Source: Paramecium octaurelia (taxonomy: Eukaryota > Ciliophora > Oligohymenophorea > Peniculida > Parameciidae). From it: DNA of 64,000 bases. The notes below the pieces were generated by a model, which saw only the letters and a list, made by a program, of their open reading frames with translations, was not told the origin of the DNA and did not search any database. The DNA lies in assembly GCA_905182995.1 (NCBI GenBank), contig CAJJDP010000150.1:124001-188000 (forward strand). The letters are read 5' to 3'. Made by a program: the position numbers and the translations under genes. Shown here in pieces: positions 12,501-25,225 of this stretch (position 1 is the first letter of the stretch; the number at the start of each line of letters is the position of its first letter).

Positions 12501-15500
12501 ATCTTGTACACCAGATGATAAAGAGTAGTCAAAAACTTAATCTTTTACGAAATCTTGCTCTTCTACTCAACCTTCTCTGTTTAGACCTAATTTCCACTTA
12601 GAGAAGGCAATCGTATATGCATCTTCTTTTTCTTCACCTTGATTAGACCTTCCTAGAAACTGTTGCCCTGAGTCAGTAACTCTAGAAGTAGAGGCAACAT
12701 CTTCTCCTCGAACTCCTTAGTCAATTTGCCCACTTCCACTGCTTCAACGTAATGATTGAAAATTTGGGCAATCTTCTTATCCTTTTCCATCTACAACTAA
12801 CCCCAAATAAAACAGGTTTGGGAGTAGATGGGCAAAAAGGGATCAATATCTATGTACAAGACTTCATATAATTTGAGATAACTGTTTTTCATTGACAAAG
12901 GAATCTAGGTTGATTTAATCACATTCTAAATATGATTAGAAGTTATTCCCAAAAATTACACCTTCTTCATGCATTTCTTATTTCGACCCTTGCATAGTTA
13001 AGCCAATAGGTTCACTGAAGCAGTCAGATAACTTAGGAATTGCAACAGCGATTTCTTGACCAAGATTTTCTCTCCCAATTCCTCAAGCGAAAACAATTCC
13101 ATCTCATTATTTTCAGAGGGCCTTATCAAATGCAATTGATTTAAGGAAGGGTTCTTTAACAAGAAATCAGCCAAGGGTTCCTCTCGATACAAATTAAATG
13201 TAGGCTTATCTAGGAGAACGTTGAATTGACACAAGAATTTGGTCTTGCCATTCTTTCCTTAAGAGAAGAGTTCCTTACAAACTTTGTTTTGATATCGAAA
13301 GATCCCTTGATTGCTGGAATCCACCATTGCAATCGATATTACCTTAAGATAAATAGTCATGTCATAGATGTTATTGCCTACTTCCTCCAATGGTTCTAAT
13401 AGGCGAACCCAATCAGTCAAATCGATGTTTGGCTGGTCTTTTACTGCTTCCCTCAAAATGGCTGAAACATGGGGTCCATAACTTCGAATTTATCTACACA
13501 AGAATTCGTCATTATCCAAGGCTATTTTGCGATTGCTCTGATTGTTTTTGATGGCCAAAAGGATGATCTTGTAAATGTGGACAGGGATAGAGGCCAAAGC
13601 TTTGAATGCCACGTAAGACTAAGAAAATACACGCAATACATTACAGCTGTCTATTGTGATGGCAGTCGTCTTTCTGTCTTGTACAATCGGCTCTACTCCT
13701 TCTCTCTAAACACTTTCTATTAGGTGAAGACGATGTTGTCAATCAACTTCAATAATGAAAACAGCAACTCCAAGATCTTCTGTTCTCTCAACAACTTTTG
13801 CTTCTATTGGTAACTAGTTTGAACATTATTGTTCATTTCATATTGATTTGCTTTGTTTGACAAGTGATTACTCAAGGCTTCCAATTGCAATTACAAATGA
13901 TAAACCTCCTATTCCAACTGTCCCTTCAGAGACAGGGATTTCAGGTAATCGAAAACAAAAATGTCTTCGTTGGATTTCTTCTTATCTGATAAGATGGACC
14001 ATTACTGCAAATACACATGGAAGTTGAGGATTCTCATATGAATTTCATTGAGATCCTCCAAAATGACAGAAGAGGCAGGGTCGATCTATTTGATTGAGAA
14101 TATTTGGGGTGTCTAATCATTGGTGAGAGGTTGAAATTGGAACTTTCCATTCTAAGTCAGCATCAAGTATGTTCCTTAGGAGCTTTGAATGCTGACGATT
14201 TGTTCATTGGATTCTTATTGCTCAGTAGATTCAGGATTGAAATAGAAGATGCTATATTCATCCTGCATGTAGCCTGCTGTCAATTTGAGTCTCTTTTCAT
14301 CATTGGGATCTAGTGACAAATATTACTACGTAAATAAGGATTTTAATTTACAAGCATTAGGACCAGCTTGTTGTTCTGTAAATGGAAATAGAGGTTGTAT
14401 TTCAAAGTAGGTGTAGGAATTTAGGAGATTGCTCGATTGCACTTCGTAATCCTGCATCAAGTACTTGTTGAGATCTAGGGTTCTCAGAGAGAAGGTCTCC
14501 TGCTGTTGTTGTTACTGATCATTATTGAAATTGTTGATGATGGCATTTTTGTTGATGATAAATTGCTGCAGTTACTTTTCACTGGTTCCAATGGCTATCA
14601 TAAACTGTTGATTGATGATTTGGATGATGTTGTTCTGATGACTCTTGACCTTGTGCAGATGGAAACAGTCAGGCCTATCACTTGCATTGATGTCTATGAA
14701 CTTGTTGCTTGAGTATCGCGATTCATCCTTCTCCAACTTCAGATAATACTATCTATTGGAATCCTATTGAAATAGCAACTGATCATTGTATTGGATCTTG
14801 TCTCCTATCTTATTTGCACTCGAGTATGGCATGATTCTCAGTATGTTCTGATGACCAATTTGGGATTGCAAATTGACTTAAAATGACCCTCGCTCTTGTG
14901 AGGGCACGTCCAAGTTGATCATCACACTCTACTCTGACTTAGAGTGAACCAACACTATGCGCTGACCATAACAAACGTAACTCTGATCACTCATGATGGT
15001 TCTCGGATTCCGAATTGTAAAAAAACACTTCTATTGATGCGAATATGGGTTGTTAATCACTTGATTGGTCATGTTTACACAATTGATTGACCCAGAGTAC
15101 TACAGATTCCCTATTATAATCAATTCGTGGATTTGAGTTTCACTCTGTTTCCCTCCAATTGCCGTGCCAGCCACATTGGTTTTAATCACGAAGACATCCC
15201 CAAACTTCAAATAAGGGTGTTCTGATTGTCGATGGCCTTGGATCTCCTTCTCTGGACCTTTGTTTTGGACTAATGACTTTTTCTTTGACTTTATTATTTC
15301 TTTCTACACAGACTAATTATCAGATATCTCGTTGTCTAGGATCTCGTCCTTCTCTTGCTATCTCATAATGTCCTAAGTTCATTCAACTCATTTACTTATT
15401 GAGGCGAAGTTGATTGCCTGACTTTTGTTTATAGGAATGTCAGTTACTTTTGTTTCTTGGTCTCCTACTCGAAGTCCTCCCTTTACTGAGTTTAGGCTTC

Positions 15501-15686
15501 TTGTCCATTCTTATTCCCCAAGTATTGGCTAGTAGCTTAAATCAGTGTGGCCGATCTATTTATCTCATTCTGATGAAGTGTTTTCTGTTTCAGTGTCCTA
15601 AACCCAATCTTAAGGAATGCATTCTTTATGTGCTCCGTTCCCTTCTTGCATGACTATAACGCTACAAAAGAAAGGCTCATATTCAT
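6591..15686 (-). CDS. giant inositol 1,4,5-trisphosphate receptor-type Ca2+ release channel
   Basis: About 2,900 residues. This family releases Ca2+ from internal stores. After about 120 residues comes an IP3R/RyR-type N-terminal region with MIR-like segments (LKFGDVFVIKTNVAG, GDKIQYNDQLLF), a very long helical middle, then a membrane region over roughly 7.0-9.0 kb. The pore helix and filter region reads FLRFFGNGF, followed by the last TM segment (FFLVVFIICFALIISII). The cytosolic tail is diagnostic: CKICNISY, then HIEKVHKL, ending DMSWLP, which matches the zinc-binding C-terminal domain of IP3 receptors. Start at 15686; a 23 bp intron (about 15372-15394) joins the first exon and abolishes an apparent ATGA overlap. 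A 19 bp intron lies next to the pore. I did not resolve every intron in the middle. Confidence 0.88.
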
Positions 15687-15722
15687 TTATTTATTTATGA
15701 AACTAATTAATTTATATAATAT

Positions 15723-16269
15723 TCAAATTATAAGTACAATACGTTCAACCCCATCAATTCGCAACCAACATTTATGTCTACCATCATCGACTCCATCAAC
15801 TGGGGCAGTTCTCCAGGTTCCAGTCTCAGATGAGGAATGTCCCTTTATCTGGAAGTAACAGCCATTCTCAGAAATTACGAACCTTTTGTCTTTTAATTAA
15901 AATGATCCATTATCTCTCACTCATTTGCGAGTCTAGTATTTTCATCTATCTGAATTCGAATTTAAAAGTTTATTAACTTTATAATTAGGAATATTCGGAA
16001 TGTTCAATAGTGGGTATCTGCGGTGGGCGATGTTCTCCTCCTTGTGATGTAGGGTGATGATGCTATCATGTATTATTAATTTAGGATGTTCTTCACTTTT
16101 CAATTGATGTCGTTTCGAGGTCTGAAGTGATTGAAGACGCTTGGAAGTGCGGTTAGCTTTAGCAGGATACAAATGGGGGAAGGTTAGGCTCAAATATAAG
16201 ATCAATTTATTATTAATTAATTTCTTTAATAAGGTTTTGAATCACTATAGATAGTGTCATTTTTATCAT
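15723..16269 (-). CDS. small unknown protein, about 149 residues
   Basis: Not recognised. Three introns (34, 32 and 31 bp) give exactly 150 codons from ATG 16267-16269 to TGA 15723-15725. The C-terminal half is well-formed and probably globular (NGCYFQIKGHSSSETGTW ... HKCWLRIDGVERIVLII). It has one Cys and Trp-rich spacing but no catalytic motif I know. The second ATG at 16258-16260 is an alternative start. The gene lies 37 bp upstream of the giant channel on the same strand and is divergent from the ABC transporter, with about 85 bp shared between the two starts. Confidence 0.7.
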
Positions 16270-16354
16270 AATTAAAATTAATTATCAGAATTTCTTTAAT
16301 TAATAGTATAAAAGCTTTTTAGGAATTTCATATTTTCATCAAAAATATAATTAA

Positions 16355-19300
16355 ATGAAAACTGATGGTGCAGCTGAAAATTAGGCTCTAACAAATGGGA
16401 ATGGAGCCAATGCACAACCATAACAAGAACCAATGGTTCCATATTTTGAACTTCTAAGGTACGCCAGTCCAAAGGACAAAGTTTTAATGTTCATTGGCGG
16501 ATTCGCAGCCTTTTGCAACGGAGCTGCCTTTCCAAGTTTTTCAATCATCTTCGGAGATATGACTGACTCATTCTCAGAAGCAGGAGATGAAATGGTTCGT
16601 TAAGCTGGAATGAATGCAATGTAAATATATAGAAAAGATGAATATAGATATTTCATTATTGTTGCAGTGGGAACAATGCTCATGTCCTTCATAATGTTCG
16701 CCACTTGGATGATAACTGGAGAGAATCAGAGCATAGAATTCAGAAAGAGATACTTCTCCGCAATTCTGAGATAGGAAATCGGATGGTTCGATACCATTAA
16801 TCCAAACGAATTGAATAGCAAAGTGGCAAATGAGACCTTTGCAGTGCAGGGTGCCATCGGAGAGAAAGTTCCCACCTTTATCATGACCTTCTCGATGTCC
16901 TTCTTTGGCTTCTTGATTGGTTACATTTAGTAATCATTTTTATCATGAATATTTTAGTGGTTGGTAATTAGCCTTGGTAGTCACAGCCACATTGCCAGCA
17001 ATCTCCATAGCCACAGCCATATTTGCCATCATTATCCAGACCTCTGAGAATGCTACCCAAAAAGCCTATTCAGATGCTGGAGCATTGGCCGAACAAGCAA
17101 TCAATGCCATCAAGACAGTGAAGATGTTGGATGGTGAGGACTTTGAAGTCGAGAAGTACAAAAAGCACCTTCTTGATGCAACAGCCACAACAATCAGTTA
17201 TCAATTCGGAGTTGGTCTAGCATTCGGATTCTTATGGGCAGCCATGCTTTGGGCCTACGCTCTTGGTTTCTGGTATGGAGCCAAGTTGATTGCCGATTAG
17301 GTAACCCAAATATCTCTATATATTTTTATAGACTCTCAATGATAACATGGGAGCAGTTTACACAGTGGGAGATGTGATGATCATATTTTTTGCCATCTTG
17401 ACTGGAGGATTCTCATTAGGTTAAGCAGGTCCTTGTGTCCAGAACTTTGCAAAGGGAAGACAAGCCGCCGTTAAGATGTTTGCCATCTTAGACAGAAATC
17501 CAAAGATTGTCAACCCCCTTAACCCAATAAAATTAACATCTTTTAATGGAACAATTCTGTTGAGGAATATTTAATTTAGTTATCCAAACAGACCAGATCA
17601 AAAAATACTCAAAGGATTAAACTTGAATATACCTGCTGGTAAGAAAGTAGCTTTGGTAGGAGAGAGTGGTTGCGGTAAATCCACTGTGATGTAATTGATT
17701 GAAAGATTCTATGATTGTGAAGAAGGAGAAGTCTTATTTGGTGGAGCTGAGGGAATCAATGTCAAAGACCTGGATCTAATTGATTTGAGAAGTAGAATTG
17801 GTCTTGTCGGATAAGAGCCAGTATTATTTGCCACCAGCATCAAAGAGAATCTATTGTATGGTAAGACAGATGCAACAGAGACTGAAATGATTGATGCCTT
17901 GAAGAAAGCCAACGCTTGGGACTTTGTATCCAAAATGGACAAGGGATTGGAGACCTACGTTGGTATCGGAGGTGGTCAATTGAGTGGTGGATAGAAGTAG
18001 AGAATTGCTATTGCCAGAGCCATCTTAAAAAGACCACAGATATTGTTACTTGATGAAGCCACCAGTGCGTTGGACAGAACCAATGAGAGATTGATCCAAG
18101 AGACTTTGGACGAAGTGTCAAAGGGAATCACTACCATCGTCATTGCTCACAGATTAAGCACCATCTAGAATGCTGACCTAATCTATGTCATTGATAAAGG
18201 TGTCGTGGTCGAAATGGGAACTCATCAAGAGTTGATGAATATGCATGGAAAATATGAAATCTTGGCTAAGAACTAGATTCAAGCATAAAATCAAGAGAAT
18301 GACTCTGGATCTTCTAGTTCTAATCCTTCCTAGAAGAATCTCGAAGAGTAACAAAAAGGTTCTTAAAGATCAGTCAAACTTAAGATGAATATGGTCGACC
18401 AACAAAATATTGCTGTTGCTGTTAAACAAGAAATCGAGAGATTCCAAGACTTGGGAGTACCTGAATTGGTCAAGAAGGTTTCCGGATAAGTACATCATCA
18501 TCACCACCACCATCATCATCATAAGAAAAATGAAACAGACTTGGAAACACAACCATTACCTAAGAAGGATGAATCCAAATAGGAGAAATAGGAAGTCGAT
18601 GCATAGATGGGAAGGTTGTTCACTTACAATCAGGATGAAAAACCCCAATTCATCATTGGTATTATTGCAGCCTTAGCCAATGGATGTACATTCCCAGTGT
18701 TCTCCTTGTTCTTGGCTGAAATGATTACTGTTTTGGTGGAATCCAATCCTTCATTTGCTGATTACCAATGTTCAATTACATACGATAACCCCACTCCAGA
18801 GATGTGCGAACTCTTGAAGGACGATTTAAAGGATGAAGTCAAAACCAAAGCAGATAGACTGGCACTCTGGTTTTTCTTGATTGGAGTTGCTGCTTAAATT
18901 CTTTGGACATTCCAAATGTATTTCTTGGCTTATGTGGGAGAGAAACTCACCTGCAAATTGAGATTGGATACTTATAGAAAATTGTTGAGAATGCCTATTC
19001 CATACTTTGATATCCCCAAAAACAATGCAGGCACCTTAACAAGCAGATTGTCTGTTGATTGTAAATTGATTAATGGACTCACCTCATCCATCTTGGGTAT
19101 AAACATATCAAATGTTGGTGCTTTGATTTGTGGATTGGTCATTTCCTTTGTGGCCAGTTGGTAAATGACTCTAATCATGCTTGGATTGGCTCCCTTGTCA
19201 TACGTAGGAGGAATCTTGTAAGCCAAGTTTTTGTAAGGGTTCTCAGATCTTACTGACGAAGCATATAAAGACTCTGGTAACTTGATTATGGAGGCTGTCA

Positions 19301-20497
19301 CCAATATAAGAACTGTTGTTTCATTCGGTAATGAGGAAATCATTCTTGGAATATATTCAAAGAAGGTCTAACTTCCATTGATGAAAGCAAAGGAGCGAGG
19401 AGTGTATGCTGGTTTGGCTTTCGGATTTTCACAAATGTAAATGTTCATCATCAATGCCATTGTCTTCTATGTCGGAGCCATTCTCTGTAGAGATGGAGTC
19501 ATCACAATAGAAGGTATGTTCAAGTCCATTCTTGCCATTACATTTGCAACCATGAGTGCAGGAAACAACGCAGCATTTGCAGGTGATATTGGAGCAGCTA
19601 AAAATGCCAGCAGAAACATTTTTGAAATTCTTGATAGTGAAGATGAATTCCAAAGAGAGGAGAGATTAAAAAAGCAGAAGATTACTAAGCCAGTTTAAGG
19701 AGACATCCATTTCAACAATCTCACCTTCAAATATGTAGGAAGAGATAAGAATGTCTTTGAAAACTTGAGTTTGACTGTTAAATAAGGATAGAAAGTCGCC
19801 TTTGTTGGTCCTTCTGGATGTGGTAAATCTACTTTGATGTAAATGCTCATGAGATTTTACGAACCAGATCAAGGTGTCATCACTATTAATGGCATTGATA
19901 TCACTGATTATGACATCAGGTACATTCGAAGACAATTTGGTATTGTTTCACAAGAGCCAGTGTTGTTCAATGGTACTATTAAGGAAAATATTCAATACAA
20001 TCTACCTACTATAACTGGTGAGTAAATAGAAAATGCAGCCAAGAAAGCAAATGCTTACGACTTTATCATCAAGAACCAATTCGAAGAAACTCAGGTGGAA
20101 TAGAAGGGGAATGAGAAACAAAGAGGACAAGGATTCGATAGACAAGTAGGACCAAAGGGAGCCTAGATTTCAGGAGGCTAGAAATAACGTATTGCCATTG
20201 CTAGAGCCATCCTTAGAGATTCAAATCTGTTATTACTTGATGAAGCCACCAGTGCTCTGGACGCTGCAAGTGAATAATTAGTGCAGGACAGTCTGAACAA
20301 ACTGATGGAGGGAAAAACCACTGTTGCTATTGCTCACAGAATTTCAACTATCAAAGTAATTAATTCATAATATCCATTAGGACTCTGATGTTATTTATGT
20401 CTTCGAAGACGGCAAAATCGTTGAAGAAGGTAACTACTAAACATTGGTGGGTCTTAAAGGGGCATTCTATAGACTTGAATAAGGAATTGCTAAATGA
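16355..20497 (+). CDS. full-length ABCB/P-glycoprotein-type ABC transporter
   Basis: Membrane exporter with the order TMD-NBD-TMD-NBD and about 1,330 residues, the size of an MDR-type full transporter. The first NBD has Walker [10 protein letters not shown], signature LSGGQKQR (both Gln from TAG) and Walker B/D-loop [11 protein letters not shown]. The second NBD has [17 protein letters not shown] and [14 protein letters not shown]. Introns are short, for example near 16.62, 16.93, 17.30 and 20.36 kb. The linker between the halves carries ten consecutive His residues (18493-18522). The end is TGA 20495-20497 after RLEQGIAK. The substrate cannot be told from sequence; relatives pump hydrophobic compounds or peptides. 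Confidence 0.95.
18493..18522 (+). repeat. natural deca-histidine tract in the ABCB linker
   Basis: Ten in-frame CAT/CAC codons (CAT3 CAC3 CAT4) between the first NBD and the second TMD of the transporter, followed by a charged Lys/Glu/Gln-rich stretch. It lies in the cytosolic linker that regulates many ABCB proteins. Metal binding is a possibility, but it is inference only. Confidence 0.95.
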
Positions 20498-20594
20498 TGA
20501 TTTGTAAAATTGTTATCTATTATTTAAATTTGAATTATTATTATTATTAGTTCGATTTCTTTTAACTAGAATACAAAAAAGTAATTAATTTTGA

Positions 20595-23500
20595 TCACAT
20601 CAGAATCTCAACAACCATCTCCTCAGTCAATTCTTCAAACACGTAATCTGCTATCTCCATCAACACTTCGGAGTATTCCTGAGCCATCTAGAACCATTTC
20701 CTTTCTCCTTCTTACAACTAATTTAAGATCACTTGCATATCATACTTCAATCGAGAGACAATTTTGTATCCTCTCCTCATTGATGTAAGCCAAAGAATCA
20801 TTCCCCTGGCATTCCTGCATTATTATGAGTTGCTCATAATTTAGTTGTCGAACCGAGATCACTGGAATCTCATCGGACAACAATCCTAAAACACGGTTAA
20901 ACATTCATTCCATACCACACAGAGTCTTCGACCAATCAAACACCTTTTGTCTTGCTCTCTCCAAGATGTTGGGGAGGTCCTCTATTCCATAACACAATCT
21001 TTATGAAATGTTGGTTTCTATGCACCATGGATAGGGAATCCCTTCATCTTGGTAGAAAGGTCTTTAAATATTGAGAGCCTCGTTGAAAGCATCGAATATG
21101 GCCTAGTTGTGAATTTTTTCATACTGATTTTGAGTTTCCAATATTTGTTCTATGATAGATTTCTTTTATAACTTATTTAGGAAAGGGGTTGCATTTCTTG
21201 ATGACCTTCGCAATCGTCCTGCCCGTGCAACTGTCTCAATCTGCTTATGGGTTTTCTGCCATAGGGAGTGTTCATTCTCTTCAGAAATTCCTGCTAATCA
21301 CTTTCTATTGCATAACATTAAAGCTCCTACCTAGAATTGCAAAGCACATCAAATTTATAAAGTTGTTGATCACTCCCAAGTTTGTGAGGATCCCCGCATT
21401 AGTTTGATAGGCATACTGTTGAACCAATTCTATCTTATTCAAACTATTCGATGCTTCGTCGATTAAGTGCTCAATGATCTTCTCTGCCTCCTCCTCCACT
21501 TTCAAAGCGTAATTCAAACCATGAATTTACACCTATGGTTCTCGATAATCTGTTATTACTTATTTCGATTCGTTATTAGGTGATACCTATAAAGGTCTTG
21601 CAATTTAATTTCCAAAAAAGAGTTCTTCGTTAAATGTTGAGATTTCAAAATCCTTTCTTTTTGGATCTTACTAAAATGGTTTTGAAAATTAATTCTACTT
21701 CGACTATGATGATATTGATTGTTATTAAGCAATCTTCATTTCATTCCTATCATTAATCTAATTCAAGAATTTCGTATTTGGAGTTACTATTTTCGGAGAA
21801 TTCGGAATGCTAAACTAAAGATCAGACTAATCTAAGAAACTCTCATCCTTAATTTCAGATTAATCAAATGAAATTTATTCTAACTATTAAAGTGCCAATA
21901 CATACATAACTAGGACAACACCAGCATCTAATCCTTTCTCAAGTCCTTCACAATAATCACATCCTATTCAGTCTTCTTCAGCAAACTATTTGATTGCTTC
22001 TGCACCTTCTGCAATTCACTTTTGAATCTCGACAATTAATCCGCCTACTTTGAAAACCACGATTAAACCAATTATTTATTGTGATGAAACGATCTCGGAG
22101 ATATCTTTTACTGCTGCAACAAATTCTGAAATGCCTACATCTGACTGTTGACCCTCAATTTGATACTCTAATTCATATAAATTCTATTTACTTTCTCCCT
22201 CTATTAGCATATGTCCTCTATTTATGAATTCGTTAGGAACTCCTTCTTAAAGATGAAACTACTGTTTGACATTGGCGAGGATGCATGAGATTTTTTGGGG
22301 AATTCCTCCAATGCCATCTTCAAATGACTTTCTAAAATATTATTCTTTTAATTTGCTGAATTGTTGCCTTTTTGATTTTCTACCACCTAATTTATGTAGG
22401 AAATGGATGTTTGCAATTCCTCATCCTTTCTTTCCACTCGAATCTACTTTAATATTTGCTAAAACTATTGAATTTGATCCTCAGATAGATTCTTCAATTC
22501 GTTGAATATATTCATCAAAACACTTCGATCCTTTTCATCAGATCTTTAAATTGATAAAGTGTTGAGTCTTACCGAACTTGGCTTGGAATCATCCTTTGGC
22601 TAATCTTCAAGACTCTTAATTTAGGGAACCTACACTTATTATGTCATTTAAATACATCAATTTTATAGTCTCTTATTTGAATCGGAGACTCGGTAGTCCG
22701 TATTTGATTCCTCGCCTTTTTGTCCTATTTGCTTGATTTCTCCCTCAATAAATGCTTCAATCTCAGAGTGTGAATCTCAGACACCTTATTTGGACTGGGA
22801 TTTGTAATTTATTATTGTTACTATTGTTGTAAGGATTGCTTCGATTTACTGATTCCCTTCTTTTTACTTAGAGTCCTCACTTAACGTAATAGACTGGGCG
22901 AGTAGTCAATATTCCTCATTTGAAACTTCTCTTGAATCGGACTAAACTAAGAGGTAATTTGTTCATTGTAATGATGTATGGCTTGTTCTCTCGATCTGGA
23001 TTTGAGTTTTTTCTTAAAGGAAGTAGATTCCTTTTCAGGAGATTTGGATTTTGATTTTGACTTGGATTTCGATTTAGATTTGGATATTGTTCTACTTAAA
23101 CTGGTTTTGGAGGAAACAAATTTTTTCAAAATGTCATTTAGCAATGGTTTCTGTTGATTTTATTATGGTGTTTGTTGTTTATTTTATTTGACTCTTTGCT
23201 TCTAGGGGGAACGCGAAGTGTTCTTAGTCTTTGATTAAGCAGCCGATGGGATTAGTGCTTTCTTTTTCTCAGGATTCCTTTTTAGAGTTTTGTCTTATGA
23301 AATATCATCTTTCTTCTTGATGTTTTACAGGGATTGACTATTCATTTGATTGCTTAAAGGATTTTTGTCTACTTTTTTGGTTATCTTCAAAGTGTTGCTT
23401 TGAGTGTTCTTCTGCTTAGTTTTACTTGCCTACTTTATCTATTTCTATTCATAGGGAATGTAAGATTATTTCAAAAAAATATTTTCAAAAACATCTGGTG

Positions 23501-23813
23501 ATTATTTGCTTTTTTAAGCCCCTTGACTTGCTTAAGGGACATCGAGACTGCTGTATCTGTTATAATTGGCAAAGACTTGACTGTTCTCGAATCTGTCTGT
23601 TGGTGATGCCAAATTATTGTCTGGAAATAAGCATGATGATCTTAATGATTTCACTTCTGAGGGATTCTTCGTCATTGTAATTTTTTAGGCTGATGTAGAG
23701 TTTATTATGTTGTTATTTAGAGCCTTTAATCTGCCCTAAAGTTTTTGGATGTTTTTCTCCAAAGCATTTGAGTAATTTTAACGCAATTATTTGAAATCGT
23801 TAAATTCATTCAT
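20595..23813 (-). CDS. Gln/Ser/Lys-rich protein with C-terminal DUF4378-like domain
   Basis: About 1,000 residues. The N-terminal half is low-complexity and basic, with a run of alternating Ser-Lys (23041-23086) and coiled-coil segments. The last roughly 200 residues contain FDAFNEALN, NILERARQKVFDW and, near the end, KWFQMAQEYSEVLMEIADYV followed by FEELTEEMVVEIL. This order of motifs fits the DUF4378 domain at the C-terminus of plant TRM/LONGIFOLIA proteins and some centrosomal proteins. A role at basal bodies or microtubules would follow from the family, but it is inference. At least five introns (26-30 bp). Start 23813; TGA at 20595-20597, about 100 bp from the convergent ABC transporter stop. 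Confidence 0.7.
23041..23086 (-). repeat. Ser-Lys dipeptide repeat coding tract
   Basis: Degenerate hexanucleotide repeat encoding alternating Ser and Lys inside the DUF4378-like gene, ending in the SPEKES motif. Synonymous codon variation shows it is maintained at the protein level rather than being a fresh slippage product. Confidence 0.8.
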
Positions 23814-23828
23814 TTGATTTATTAATAA

Positions 23829-24044
23829 ATGAACTCACAAAGCATTATTAAAGAACTCCACACAGAATTTACTATTTGTGAGTATTTCAAAATTGTAGCA
23901 CAACCTTGATTAGATGAAATGAGATCCATGGAGTTTGAATACAATAAAGCTATGATAAGGAACATCAATTCAATAAGATCAATTCCCATTGATGAACAAA
24001 AATGCATCAAATAACCTTTAAAAATGTTTATGCAATCTCTATGA
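23829..24044 (+). CDS. tiny unknown protein, about 59 residues
   Basis: ATG at 23829 to TGA 24042-24044. A 36 bp GT-AG intron (starting GTGAGTATTT, ending GATTAG) removes an in-frame TGA and leaves exactly 60 codons. The peptide has an amphipathic helical look (SMEFEYNKAMIRNINSI) and no TM segment. Its start lies 15 bp from the divergent start of the DUF4378-like gene, so the two must share a promoter. Real but unassigned; a small mitochondrial or complex subunit would be one option. Confidence 0.5.
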
Positions 24045-24229
24045 TTGGTTAATGAAAGAAAAATCTATTGAAATTATAGTTTTTGGAGTAAATAAGAAAG
24101 TAGTATTGTTATTATTTTAGTGATTCATTAATTTATTATGGTGATTCATGAATGTAATTAATTAAAATTCAATTGGGTATTTAAAAATTAAATAAAAATC
24201 AAAATTAATAATAATTTTAAATAAAATAC

Positions 24230-25165
24230 ATGGACAATTAAGATAATAAAAATTGTAAGGAAGAACAATGTTGTGACAAGCAAAGTTGTTGTTAGGAAGA
24301 ATAAGTCTAATAATAACAATAATGTTGCTCAAATGACTGTTGTGAATCAGAAGAATAAATCAAAAATAATGTAAAACAAAGATATGGAGAAATCTGTGAA
24401 TAAACAAAACAAATAAATGCAGCCACGTTTTGTGGAGTAGGAGGGTGCGGCAGTTCCTCAGGTTGCGGAACCATAGATTACGCTGTGTTTGCAGAAAATT
24501 ATGAAAAACTTTAAGGATATGTTCCAGAAGCTGACTTAGGATTAGGATGTGGAATTCCAACTGAATTTGCAGAATTGAAGAAAGGAGACATAGTCCTAGA
24601 TCTAGGATCCGGAGCAGGAAATGATTGCTTTATAGCCAGAGCTTTAGTTGGAGAAAGTGGAAAAGTTATTGGAGTGGACATGACCCCCAATATGATCAGA
24701 AAGGCTTAATTGAATTCAGACAAATACAACTTCAGAAACGTTGAGTTCAGATATGGGGATATTTCAGACTTACCCATTTTAGATAATTTTGTTGATGTTG
24801 TTATAAGCAATTGTGTTATCAATTTGGTACCAGACAAAAGAAAAGTATTCTTAGAAATCAAGAGAGTCTTAAAATAAAATGGTCATTTCTCCATAAGTGA
24901 CGTACTTACTACTGGAGATTTACCTTTTTCAATAAGAAAGGCGTCAGAATTGCATGTTGGATGTGTTTCTGGAGCTCTAAGAAAAGATATATAGTTAAAG
25001 ATTCTTGAAGAACTAGGATTCACTGACATTCAGATTAAGAAAGAGAAGGTGATTGATTTCCCTGATGAGTTGATGTTGAAATATGTTTCTGAGCAGGAAT
25101 TAAAGGATTTTCAGAACAGTGGAATCAAAATTATAAGTGCAACAATCTATGCCAAGAAATAATGA
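24230..25165 (+). CDS. arsenite S-adenosylmethionine methyltransferase (ArsM/AS3MT)
   Basis: Intronless, 311 residues. Methylates trivalent arsenic using SAM and a thiol reductant; cytosolic. The SAM-binding motif [11 protein letters not shown] lies at about residues 122-132. The three conserved arsenic-binding Cys contexts are present: LGCGIP (about 107), SNCVIN (about 196) and HVGCVSGAL (about 244). The C-terminal region carries the usual tail with a final SATIYAKK. The first 40 residues are unusual in having four Cys-Cys pairs spaced by Glu/Gln/Asp, more than is usual for animal AS3MT. The last sense codon is TAA (Gln) before TGA. No other arsenic gene is adjacent. Confidence 0.95.
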
Positions 25166-25225
25166 TTAGTATTGGGTTTATACATTAAATATATATATAT
25201 ATAATAAAGATATAGAATGCATTAA

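Noticed and set aside
15363-15680. Separate small gene overlapping the IP3-receptor start by ATGA
   Set aside because: A 23 bp intron joins the two in frame, so it is the first exon of the giant channel.
15628-15858. Plus-strand ORF with Ser/Pro-rich text
   Set aside because: Shadow of two minus-strand genes whose spliced lengths are consistent.
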